64,000 nt of DNA from CAYZJD01 sp964483455 (GTDB taxonomy: Bacteria > Acidobacteriota > Terriglobia > Bryobacterales > Bryobacteraceae): contig CAZACK010000011.1 in assembly GCA_964483455.1 (NCBI GenBank), positions 8,691 through 72,690 of the forward strand. Reading direction: 5' to 3'. Position numbers and translations under genes: made by a program. Every line of letters starts with the position of its first letter. The first letter of the stretch is position 1. The notes beneath the pieces are model-generated. The model was not told the DNA's origin. It saw only the letters and a list, made by a program, of their open reading frames with translations, and made no database searches. Positions 1 to 8,874 of the stretch are shown here, piece after piece.

Positions 1-2
1 AC

Positions 3-581
3 CTCGAAATGTGCCGGCGCGTCCGGAGACTCGCGCCGAACAGCTTCCTCTGGGCCGACGCGAACGGCGGGTACGACCTGGAAACAGCCCTCGGAGTCGC
101 GCCTAAGCTGGCCGATGCCGGCGTCAACATTCTGGAGCAGCCTCTGCCGGCGAACCGCCTCACCGGCTTTCGCGAGCTGAAGAAGCAGGGCGCCCTGCCC
201 ATCCTGATGGACGAAGGAATCGTCTCGTCGACGGAGCTGATGGAATTCATCAAGCTGGGGCTGCTGGACGGTGTCGCGATGAAGCCGGCGCGCACCGCCG
301 GGTTGTGGGACGCACGGCGGCAGGTGGAGATTTTGCTTGACAACGGACTGTTGTTCCTCGGCAGCGGCCTGACGGACCCCGACGTGGCGCTCGCCGCCGC
401 CCTTCAGCTCTATGCCGCCTACGGTTTGAAGTATCCGGCGGCGCTGAACGGGCCGCAGTTCCTGCGAGGATCGTGCCTGCGGCAGCCGCTGGTGGTCAAG
501 GAGGGGGAGATCGTGATTCCCGCGGGGCCGGGCTTGGGCGTCGAGGTCGATGAAGAGCGGGTCCGGAAGGGGGCGGCATGA
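3..581 (+). CDS. Enolase-superfamily (mandelate racemase / muconate lactonizing type) enzyme, 5' truncated
   Basis: This is the C-terminal part of an enolase-superfamily enzyme; the reading frame is open to the left window edge, so the N-terminal capping domain and first barrel strands are missing. The three metal-binding strand ends of the TIM barrel are visible in order: a WADANGGY block (Asp ligand), an EQPL block (Glu ligand) and a MDEG block (Asp/Glu ligand), followed by a Lys in AMKPAR at the position of the second catalytic base. In the family these residues stabilise an enediolate formed by proton abstraction from a carboxylate substrate. The substrate cannot be told from the fragment; sugar acids are common. 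The last codons overlap the start of the DUF6807 gene by 4 bases, so the two are probably co-transcribed and may serve the same catabolic route. Confidence 0.8.
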   Translation, partial: LEMCRRVRRLAPNSFLWADANGGYDLETALGVAPKLADAGVNILEQPLPANRLTGFRELKKQGALPILMDEGIVSSTELMEFIKLGLLDGVAMKPARTAGLWDARRQVEILLDNGLLFLGSGLTDPDVALAAALQLYAAYGLKYPAALNGPQFLRGSCLRQPLVVKEGEIVIPAGPGLGVEVDEERVRKGAA

Positions 582-1456
582 AACGCCTGGCACTGGCCCT
601 GGGCGTTGTCTTCATCGCCACGGCCGAAAGCCCGTTCGCGTTTCGGGAAACCGGATCGGGAGCCTTGGAGCTCACGGACAAAGGGAGGCCGGTGCTTGCG
701 TACAACCATGGCATGCAGCTCAAGCCCGGCGCGCCCGAAGACCGGCGGCGGTGCTGCTACGTGCATCCGCTGTACGCTCCCGACGGCACAGTCCTGACCG
801 ACGATTTTCCCGCCGATCACTATCACCACCGCGGTATCTTCTGGGCGTGGCCGATTGTCCGGGCCGGCGGTGAGACCTTCGACATGTGGACGATCCGCGG
901 CATTCACCAGAGGTTCGAGCGGTGGGTGGAGCGGAAGGTCGAGCCGGGGCTTGGTCGAATGGCCGTCGAGAACGGCTGGTATGCGGGCGATCGGAGAGTG
1001 GCAAGAGAGGTGGTCGAGATTGCCGCGCTGCCCGCGGCGGATCGCACTCGCGAGCTTCGCTTCACACTTGCTTTCGAAGCCCTCGATGGGCCGATCGAAC
1101 TTGCCGGCGAGCCGGCTGAGCAGAAGGGCTACGGCGGCTTCTGCGTGAGGTTCGCCCCTCGGGAAGGGACGGCGATCTCTACTCCGCGCGGGCGCGAAAC
1201 GGCCGACAGCAACATGGCTCGCCACCCGTGGGCACAACTTGACGCCGTGTTCGGCGGCCGGCGGGCGGGGCTCCGCATCGAAACCCGTCCGGACAATCCG
1301 GGTTTTCCGAACGGCTGGTGCCTGCGACACTACGGCTTTCTGGGGGTGAACTTTCCGGGCCTGGGTACGCACACGCTGGTTCCCGGCCGGCCGCTCGTCT
1401 GGAAGGTGAAGGTGGCAGTCTACAATCCTGCCGGCGTCGCGGCATCGGCTCCGTAG
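578..1456 (+). CDS. DUF6807 (PmoA-like) family secreted protein
   Basis: A 292-residue protein with a hydrophobic N-terminal signal-like segment (residues 1-17). HYHHRGIFWAW (around residues 85-95) and CLRHYGF near the C-terminus are typical of the DUF6807 family. In databases this family is often labelled methane oxygenase PmoA, a label with no support here: there is no membrane-spanning architecture and no partner subunits. DUF6807 proteins in acidobacteria and planctomycetes usually sit in carbohydrate-degradation neighbourhoods and are predicted beta-sandwich proteins. The start overlaps the stop of the enolase-superfamily gene (ATGA), suggesting translational coupling. The role is unknown; a sugar-related extracytoplasmic function is inference from the neighbour. 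Confidence 0.75.
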   Translation: MKRLALALGVVFIATAESPFAFRETGSGALELTDKGRPVLAYNHGMQLKPGAPEDRRRCCYVHPLYAPDGTVLTDDFPADHYHHRGIFWAWPIVRAGGETFDMWTIRGIHQRFERWVERKVEPGLGRMAVENGWYAGDRRVAREVVEIAALPAADRTRELRFTLAFEALDGPIELAGEPAEQKGYGGFCVRFAPREGTAISTPRGRETADSNMARHPWAQLDAVFGGRRAGLRIETRPDNPGFPNGWCLRHYGFLGVNFPGLGTHTLVPGRPLVWKVKVAVYNPAGVAASAP

Positions 1457-1526
1457 GAGGCAGGGCGCCGGGAGGCCGGCCCCACCTCGGTTACGGTACA
1501 ATCGGCGTGTTACTCCTCCCGCCCTC

Positions 1527-3383
<1,857 letters not shown>

Positions 3384-3399
3384 AGTACCCGGAACAGCC

Positions 3400-4038
3400 G
3401 TGTCCACCGACCTCATCGAGATCGACCCCGAAGCGCCTGCCCCGAAAGCCATCGAGCGGGCGGCCTCCGCCATCCGCCGCGGGCGCGTGGTGGCGGTGCC
3501 CACCGACGCGCTGTACGTAGTGGCGGCCGATCCGTTCAACCTCCACGCCGTCGGACAGGTCTTCGTGGCCAAAGGCCGCGAGATCCACCGCTCGCTGCCG
3601 CTGCTGATCACCGATGTGCTGATGGCGGAGGACCTGTCCAAAGAGCGTTCGACGCGCTTCTATGTGCTCGCCCGGCACTTCTGGCCCGGGCCGCTGACGA
3701 TGATCGTTCCCGCCTCGGCGAAAGTCCCGCTCAAGGTCACCGGAAACACGGGCCGGCTGGCGATGCGCCAGAGCCGCTCGAAAGTGGCCAACGCGCTGCT
3801 GGAGAAACTGAACCAGCCGCTAATCGCCACCAGTGCGAACATCTCCGGACAGCCGACCTGTCACAGCGGCATCGAAGTGTTCGGCCAGATGGATGGGCGC
3901 GTCGACCTGGTGCTCGACGGCGGGCTCTGCACCGGCCAGGGCAGCACCACCGTGGACATCACCGAGCCGTACTGGCGGATGATCCGCGAGGGGGCGATCT
4001 CCGAGAAGGAAGTGGCGGAGGTGCTGCGAGGAATCTAG
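3400..4038 (+). CDS. Threonylcarbamoyl-AMP synthase family protein (Sua5/YciO/YrdC)
   Basis: About 212 residues. The enzyme family condenses threonine, bicarbonate and ATP to threonylcarbamoyl-AMP, the first step of t6A37 tRNA modification. Family features are the VVAVPTDALYVVAAD block near the N-terminus, the K-G-R region (VFVAKGREIHRSLPLLI) and the LIATSANISGQPT block that binds the nucleotide. I chose the GTG at 3400 because the longer frame begins at a TTG inside the upstream gene. Because the canonical KxR/SxN signature is only partly conserved (GREIHRSLP), it could be a YciO-type paralogue rather than TsaC/Sua5. TsaE, which acts later in the same pathway, is encoded near 56.5 kb. Confidence 0.85.
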   Translation: MSTDLIEIDPEAPAPKAIERAASAIRRGRVVAVPTDALYVVAADPFNLHAVGQVFVAKGREIHRSLPLLITDVLMAEDLSKERSTRFYVLARHFWPGPLTMIVPASAKVPLKVTGNTGRLAMRQSRSKVANALLEKLNQPLIATSANISGQPTCHSGIEVFGQMDGRVDLVLDGGLCTGQGSTTVDITEPYWRMIREGAISEKEVAEVLRGI

Positions 4039-4055
4039 GAGTTGATGAGCCGCCG

Positions 4056-4928
4056 ATGAAGATGCTCCGAACCAGCGCCGGACTATTCATATTGTGCCTC
4101 TGCGGTGTTGCCGCGGAGCCAAAGGTTGAGCTGATCTGGCCGACGGGGGCGCCCGGCGCGGCGGGCAACGAGGACGGCGACCGTCCGACGCTGGCGATTT
4201 ACCTGCCGGCGTCCCCGAACGCGTCGCGGGCGGCGGTGGTTGTGTGTCCCGGCGGCGGTTACGGCATGCTGGCCGTGAATCATGAAGGAAGCCAGATCGC
4301 GGCGTGGCTCAATGCCCGGGGCTTAGCTGCCTTCGTGCTGAAGTACCGGCTCGGGCCGCGATACCGGCATCCGGCGCCGTTGCAGGACGCGCAGCGGGCG
4401 ATCCGCACGGTGCGATCCCGCGCGGCTGAGTTCGGCGTGAATCCCGGCCGGATCGGCATCTGGGGTTTTTCGGCCGGCGGCCACCTGGCCGCCACCGCCG
4501 CCACCCACTTCGACGGCGGCGACCCGCAGGCAAGCGACCCCATCGCCCGGTCCGGCTCGCGTCCGGATTTCGCCATCCTCGCCTACCCGGTGATCTCCTT
4601 CACCACGGACTACACGCACCGCGGGTCGCGCAACAACTTGCTCGGACCGTCGGCCGATCCGGTTCTGGTTGAAAGCCTGTCGAACGAAAAGCAGGTGACG
4701 CCGCAGACCCCTCCGACGTTTCTCTTCCATACCGACGCGGACAAAGGGGTACCGCCGGAGAACAGCGTCCTGTTTTACCTGGCGCTTCGCAGGGCAGGGG
4801 TGCCCGCCGAGATGCATATCTACGAGCGGGGGCCTCACGGCGTGGGCCTGGCGCCGACGGATCCGATCCTGTCGACGTGGGCCGACCGGCTGGAGGGCTG
4901 GCTCCGGACCAGGGGGTTGCTCGAGTAG
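4056..4928 (+). CDS. Secreted alpha/beta hydrolase (esterase, BD-FAE-like)
   Basis: A 290-residue protein with a signal peptide (residues 1-20, ending near GVAAEP). It has the oxyanion-hole block CPGGGYG (64-70), the nucleophile elbow GFSAG (S139) and a C-terminal His in ERGPHGVG; the likely acid is an Asp in the HTDADKG segment. These belong to the serine esterase/hydrolase subgroup often annotated as acetylxylan or feruloyl esterase-like (BD-FAE, AXE). Likely role: removing acyl groups from plant polysaccharides outside the cytoplasm. It stands alone after the Sua5-like gene (17-base gap). Exact substrate unknown. Confidence 0.85.
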   Translation: MKMLRTSAGLFILCLCGVAAEPKVELIWPTGAPGAAGNEDGDRPTLAIYLPASPNASRAAVVVCPGGGYGMLAVNHEGSQIAAWLNARGLAAFVLKYRLGPRYRHPAPLQDAQRAIRTVRSRAAEFGVNPGRIGIWGFSAGGHLAATAATHFDGGDPQASDPIARSGSRPDFAILAYPVISFTTDYTHRGSRNNLLGPSADPVLVESLSNEKQVTPQTPPTFLFHTDADKGVPPENSVLFYLALRRAGVPAEMHIYERGPHGVGLAPTDPILSTWADRLEGWLRTRGLLE

Positions 4929-5160
4929 GCGCGCGGGGCGTGGCGGAAGCCGAGATTGGGCCGCGAGCGACCGCCTTTCCCGGCGCCGCAATTCGCCTCT
5001 TGGGTGGGGGATTAGTCCTGGCTGTCAGGAATCGGCCGGGGTCTGTTACAGCCATCGGCGGCCAAGGGGCATCGCGATCCGAGGCTTTTGCCGCGCAGGT
5101 CTTTGGCCTGTGCATGGCCATGATCAAGGTGCGGAAGGACATCCACACAGTGACGAATGA

Positions 5161-5191
5161 ACTCTCTGCGTCCTCCGCGGCTCCGTGGTGA
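5161..5191. repeat. Short dispersed repeat, CxCxGAG-type
   Basis: Read on the minus strand this 31-base stretch runs TCACCACGGAGCCGCGGAGG and continues GACGCAGAGAG, a string of about 8-9-base GAG-ending units. The same design is seen at 59206-59236 and, with CAAG units, at 63541-63604. From memory, strings of this type are widespread non-coding repeats in acidobacterial and other environmental genomes. It lies directly before the GTG start of atpI and may contribute to its 5' untranslated region. The rest of 4929-5197 shows nothing recognisable. Confidence 0.5.
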
Positions 5192-5197
5192 GATCAC

Positions 5198-5578
5198 GTG
5201 CGCGACGCTTCCTACTTCGACCGGGCGCTGAAGCGAATCCGCCTGCTCATGCTTGGCCTCACTGCCGCCGGCGCGCTCGCGGCCCTGCTCTGGCAGGGCT
5301 GGCCATGGGCGCTCGGGTTCCTGGCCGGCGCCCTCGCTTCGCTCCTGAACTTCCACTGGCTGCACCAGCTCGCCGGCGGCATTGGTCCCGGAGGGCGCAA
5401 GCCGGGTAAGCGGCTGCTCGTTTTCCTCTCGGCCCGCTATTTCCTGCTCGGCGTGTGCGGCTATGTTATAGTGGCAGTTTTCGGATTGAACCTGGCAGCC
5501 GCCCTGGCAGGTCTTCTGGTCGCGGTCGCCGCCGTCATCCTCGAAATTCTGTACGAACTGATCTATGCCGGAACATGA
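5198..5578 (+). CDS. atpI: ATP synthase subunit I-like membrane protein
   Basis: A 126-residue protein with a GTG start and four predicted membrane helices (about residues 17-30, 33-52, 70-92 and 95-120). Size, topology and position just before atpB fit the AtpI/AtpR family, which helps assemble the c-ring or insert F0 subunits in the membrane. Sequence similarity in this family is low, so the call rests mainly on context: its last 14 bases overlap the start of atpB. It has no catalytic motif. Confidence 0.7.
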   Translation: MRDASYFDRALKRIRLLMLGLTAAGALAALLWQGWPWALGFLAGALASLLNFHWLHQLAGGIGPGGRKPGKRLLVFLSARYFLLGVCGYVIVAVFGLNLAAALAGLLVAVAAVILEILYELIYAGT

Positions 5579-6302
5579 ACTCGGGATCACCACGCTGTTC
5601 AACACGTACCTGGCCGGCGTCGCCAACAACATCCTTTCACTGGTAGGACTCCATGCCGCCGATCCCGCCAAGCCCTGGGCGAACTTCATCGTCATGCAGA
5701 TCCTGGTGGCGATCGTCCTCCTGGCGCTGTTCGCCTTCTTGCGTCCCAGGCTCTCGATGGACCGGCCCGGCAAGCTCCAGCATTGTTTTGAGGTCATCTA
5801 TACGTTCCTTCGCGGCCAGGCCGACGACGTGGTGGGCCACCACGGCCGGAAGTACCTTCACCTGTTTGCGACGATCTTCATCTTCATCCTGTTCGGCAAC
5901 CTGATCGGGATCATCCCGGCGTTCGAGTCGCCGACGATGTCGCCGCCGGTCCCGCTCGGCTGCGCGCTGGTTTCCTTCGCTTACTACAACCTGATGGGTG
6001 TCCGGGAAAACGGCGTGGGCAGGTACCTCGCCCACTTTGCCGGCCCCATCAAGCTCATGGCGCCGCTGATGGTGCCCATCGAGATGATCAGCCATCTCGG
6101 CCGCCTGCTGTCGCTCACTGTTCGTCTCTACGCCAACATGTTCGCCGGCGAACAGGTGACGCTGGTCTTTTTGAGCCTGGTGCCGCTGGTGGTGCCGGTG
6201 GCGTTCATGGGACTGCACGTGTTCGTGTCGTTCCTACAGGCTTTTGTGTTCTCCCTGCTAACGATGATCTATGTCTCGCAGGCCACCGAGCACGAGCACT
6301 AA
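5565..6302 (+). CDS. atpB: F0F1 ATP synthase subunit a
   Basis: A 245-residue polytopic membrane protein and the stator half-channel of the F0 motor. The essential arginine lies in LSLTVRLYANMFAGE (R187), matching the LxxRLxxNxxAG signature; the conserved NLIGIIP and PIEMISHLGR blocks are also present. The C-terminus ends with FVFSLLTMIYVSQA, typical of subunit a. The gene overlaps atpI and precedes atpE by 94 bases. Subunits b, delta, alpha, gamma, beta and epsilon are not in the window, so either the F0 a/c genes are separate from the rest or the region behind atpE is misassembled. Confidence 0.95.
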   Translation: MPEHELGITTLFNTYLAGVANNILSLVGLHAADPAKPWANFIVMQILVAIVLLALFAFLRPRLSMDRPGKLQHCFEVIYTFLRGQADDVVGHHGRKYLHLFATIFIFILFGNLIGIIPAFESPTMSPPVPLGCALVSFAYYNLMGVRENGVGRYLAHFAGPIKLMAPLMVPIEMISHLGRLLSLTVRLYANMFAGEQVTLVFLSLVPLVVPVAFMGLHVFVSFLQAFVFSLLTMIYVSQATEHEH

Positions 6303-6396
6303 TACCGGCTTACTGCCGCTTCCAGTGTGAGCCCGGCTGCAAGAGGATGACGGGAACCACCTCCTGGAGCGATTGATACAAAGGAGAAACATCACG

Positions 6397-6696
6397 ATGA
6401 ACGTGAAGCTGTTACTCATTGTCCTGGCGCTGCTCGCCTTCGCCAGCCCGATCTTCGCCGCCGACGGCGACACGCAGAAATGGGTCGCGATCACTTCGGG
6501 CTTCTCGATGGCGATCGCCTCGGGGCTCTGCGGCCTGGCCCAGGCCAAGGCCGTCGCGGCCTCCGCCGAGGGCATGGCTCGCAACCCGAGCGCCGCCGGC
6601 GCCATCCGGTTCGGACTGCTGCTGGGCCTGATTCTGATCGAGTCGCTGGCTCTGTACACGCTGGCGATCATCTTCCTGAAAGTCGTCGCCGCCTGA
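6397..6696 (+). CDS. atpE: F0F1 ATP synthase subunit c with N-terminal signal-like extension
   Basis: A 99-residue c-ring subunit. I chose the ATG at 6397 because AAGGAG at 6381-6386 lies 10 bases upstream. Residues 4-21 form a hydrophobic segment ending in an Ala-rich, signal-peptidase-like site (FASPIFAADG), so the protein may be made with a cleaved or extra helix; ordinary c subunits are about 75-90 residues. Helix 1 carries Q49 in LAQAKA, the polar loop is ARNP (61-64), and helix 2 has the carboxylate E82 in LIESLALY, followed by S83 and Y87. The Gln, Glu, Ser and Tyr positions match those of sodium-binding c-rings such as that of Ilyobacter; the Thr after ES is Leu here. Confidence 0.93.
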   Translation: MNVKLLLIVLALLAFASPIFAADGDTQKWVAITSGFSMAIASGLCGLAQAKAVAASAEGMARNPSAAGAIRFGLLLGLILIESLALYTLAIIFLKVVAA

Positions 6697-6889
6697 TGCC
6701 TGGCGCGGGGGTGGGGCCCCCCCCCCGGCCCGCGGAACAAACGGAGGTATTTAGCTAGAAGGGGTTTTTAAGCCCAAAGCCCCCCCCCACGACCCCCACN
6801 NNNNNNNNNAATCTCCTTTAATGTCGTCGCCGCCTGGGGCCTGGGGCGCGTACCCCGCCCGCCGCGACCCCCGCTACTCTACGGAAGGT
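6697..6889. other. Low-quality junction with 10-base N gap (6800-6809) and duplicated atpE 3' end
   Basis: This stretch contains long C and G homopolymers around 6715-6730 and 6780-6799, and a 10-base N run. After the gap GTCGTCGCCGCCTG (6823-6836) repeats the last 14 bases of atpE (6683-6696), followed in both copies by GCCTGG-like sequence. The simplest reading is that two contig ends overlapped by this segment and were joined without merging, so 6697-6822 may be spurious. Confidence 0.75.
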
Positions 6890-7774
6890 ATGAAGCTCCA
6901 AGGGATTTTTCCGCCCATCGCCACCCCCTTCGACCCCAACGGGGACCTCTACAAGGCGAAGCTGAAACACAATCTCGAGAAGTGGAACCTCACCGCCGTC
7001 TCCGGCTATGTCGCATGCGGCTCGACCGGCGAGAGCGTCTACCTGACGGCCGAGGAAAAGCGGCAACTCTGGGAGTGGACCGCCGAGCACGCCGCCCCCG
7101 GCAAGATCCTGATCGCGGGCACGGGCGTGGAGAGCGTCCGCGAGACCGTCGCGCTCACCAACCTCGCCGCCTCCATCGGCTACCAGGCGGCCATGGTCCG
7201 CACCCCGCACTATTACAAGAACCTGCTCACCCGCAAGGAAGCGCAGCTTCTGTTCTACCGCGCCGTCGCCGACCAGTCGAAGATCCCCATCATGATCTAC
7301 AACTGGCCGCAGGCCACCGGCCTGGACATCCCCGCCGAAGCTGTCGCCGAACTCTCCGAGCACCCGAACATCATCGCCATGAAGGAGAGTTCGGGGAGTC
7401 TTGAAAAAGTGATGCAGATGATCCGCGAGGTGAAGCCCGGCTTCCAGGTGTTGGTCGGCTCGGCGCCTACGATCTGGCCCGCTTTCTCCGTCGGCGCCTC
7501 CGGCGCGGTGCTTGCCTTCGCCAACGCCGCTCCCTACGCCTGCATCACCATCTGGGAGGCGCACCGCGCGCGCGAAGCCGATGCCGCCCTCGACTGGCAG
7601 AACCGCATCGCCCGCGCCGCCTGGCTCGTCACGGTGAAACACGGCATTCCTGGGCTGAAGCACGCGATGGACGTGAACGGCTACTACGGCGGACCCTGCC
7701 GCCTGCCGTTGTGCCCGCCGTCCCCGGAGGCGAAAAGGGAAATCGAAGAGGCGTTCCGGGAGATCAAGGGGTAG
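6890..7774 (+). CDS. Dihydrodipicolinate synthase/N-acetylneuraminate lyase family protein
   Basis: A 294-residue (beta/alpha)8 aldolase. The Schiff-base lysine is K165 in IIAMKESSG and the catalytic tyrosine is Y137 in IMIYNWP; the carboxylate-binding motif is GSTGES (44-49), with Ser in place of the first Thr of GTTGES. Family members condense or cleave pyruvate with an aldehyde. The Ser substitution and the isolated position (no lysine-pathway genes nearby) suggest a catabolic keto-acid lyase rather than DapA itself, but the substrate is open. I chose the ATG at 6890 rather than an upstream start because the sequence before it lies in the unreliable junction. Its 3' end overlaps the convergent methyltransferase gene by 11 bases. 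Confidence 0.88.
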   Translation: MKLQGIFPPIATPFDPNGDLYKAKLKHNLEKWNLTAVSGYVACGSTGESVYLTAEEKRQLWEWTAEHAAPGKILIAGTGVESVRETVALTNLAASIGYQAAMVRTPHYYKNLLTRKEAQLLFYRAVADQSKIPIMIYNWPQATGLDIPAEAVAELSEHPNIIAMKESSGSLEKVMQMIREVKPGFQVLVGSAPTIWPAFSVGASGAVLAFANAAPYACITIWEAHRAREADAALDWQNRIARAAWLVTVKHGIPGLKHAMDVNGYYGGPCRLPLCPPSPEAKREIEEAFREIKG

Positions 7775-8489
7775 CGGCGGCGCTAGCAGCCTTCATGATC
7801 CGGACGGCTACTTGTTCGCCGGTGTCGCAATACCCGATGAACTCGAAATTCAGCTTGCGGCCCGCCGCCAGCTCCTGAAACGCGCGGTATTCCCCCTGCC
7901 GCCACCCGGGATAGTTGAAGTACTCGTCGAACACAATGACTGTGCCTGGGACGATTCGGTCCGCCATCAGGTCAAAAACGGTTTTGGTTGACGAGTAGAG
8001 GTCCGCGTCCATGTGAAGGAACGCGGCGGATTCCCTGTGCTCTCTCAGGAAGCCCGGAAGTGATTCATGGAACCAACCTTTGTGCAGGCGAACGTTGCCT
8101 GCCACCTTGGGAAGCCCGTCGACGGCAAAGGTGCCCTTGCCGAACCCCGATCTCCACGTCTCCGGAAGCCCTTCAAAAGAGTCAAATCCATGGATGATCT
8201 GCGCAGGGACCTGGGATGCGATGAAATTTACCGTGCCGCCGGTGTATACACCGAACTCACAGTACAGGCCCTTCAATTCAACAGACTCCAGCGCCTTAGC
8301 GAGTAGCTTGAACTTGTCTCCAAAGACCGGTGCCAGTGCCAGATTCTCATCCACGTACCGGGCCGTCTCGCTCAACGCCCGCCGCTGGCGCTCCCTCGAG
8401 ATGTCCCGATCGAGAGATTGCGCTTCGATGTTCAATGCCATGCTGGACGAACGCAGCAGACTATCGACAAGGATTCTGTATGCGAACAC
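7764..8489 (-). CDS. TylF/MycF-family SAM-dependent methyltransferase
   Basis: Up to 241 residues. The SAM-binding loop is YCEFGVYTGG, the metal-binding acidic motif is HMDADLYSST, and a DEYFNYPGW segment follows, all typical of the TylF/MycF/NovP O-methyltransferases, which methylate sugar hydroxyls of macrolides and related glycans. The longest frame starts with GTG at 8489; an ATG at 8441 (MALNIEAQ) is an equally plausible start. There are no secondary-metabolite genes nearby, so the target is more likely a surface glycan or unknown metabolite. It converges on the DapA-family gene with an 11-base overlap. Confidence 0.85.
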   Translation of the reverse strand: MFAYRILVDSLLRSSSMALNIEAQSLDRDISRERQRRALSETARYVDENLALAPVFGDKFKLLAKALESVELKGLYCEFGVYTGGTVNFIASQVPAQIIHGFDSFEGLPETWRSGFGKGTFAVDGLPKVAGNVRLHKGWFHESLPGFLREHRESAAFLHMDADLYSSTKTVFDLMADRIVPGTVIVFDEYFNYPGWRQGEYRAFQELAAGRKLNFEFIGYCDTGEQVAVRIMKAASAAATP

Positions 8490-8565
8490 ACACGATCAAT
8501 GCCGCGATGATGCACGATATGGCGATCCTGATCGCTGCAACCGCCTTGGGAGATGCGGAATTCAT
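8461..8565 (-). CDS. Possible 34-residue single-pass membrane peptide
   Basis: A short frame that starts with ATG at 8565 and ends in TAG at 8461 encodes MNSASPKAV followed by a hydrophobic stretch (about residues 9-27) and ends RIQNPCR. It lies just upstream of, and partly overlaps, the methyltransferase gene in another frame. It could be a membrane peptide, or a membrane anchor once joined to the methyltransferase and separated by a frameshift. Evidence is weak: one open frame and hydrophobicity only. Confidence 0.2.
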   Translation of the reverse strand: MNSASPKAVAAIRIAISCIIAALIVCVRIQNPCR

Positions 8566-8874
8566 AAGATGATGATCTTACCGGGCAACCTGGTCTTGGC
8601 TTCTGCGAAGCGGACTGTCCGGCTGGCCCGGCCGGAACTCCCGCTGCCGACCTGAGGTCGAGCCCTGCCACCTTCCGCGCGGCCCTCGACCGATTCGCCA
8701 GTATACAACGGCGGGCGAGTGGAGGACCGTTGCACCTCGCATTCCCTCTAGCCCCACGTACGCTTGAGCGGCACGCGGTGAACTTCGGGATGTTCCGCTG
8801 TCGATTTCTGCTCAGCTCCGCGACCTCTCGACCGGTTGCCATTCCCTCGCGCTTCTGCCAAAATCAGACCGAGA
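8566..8874. other. Intergenic stretch with no recognisable gene
   Basis: About 310 bases between the divergently oriented methyltransferase and the multihaem cytochrome genes. Frames here are short and their translations Arg/Pro-rich shadows. I see no tRNA, terminator-like hairpin or convincing promoter. Confidence 0.4.

Noticed and set aside
578..1456. Methane oxygenase PmoA
   Set aside because: The name attached to some DUF6807 proteins does not fit: no membrane subunit architecture and no pmoB/pmoC.
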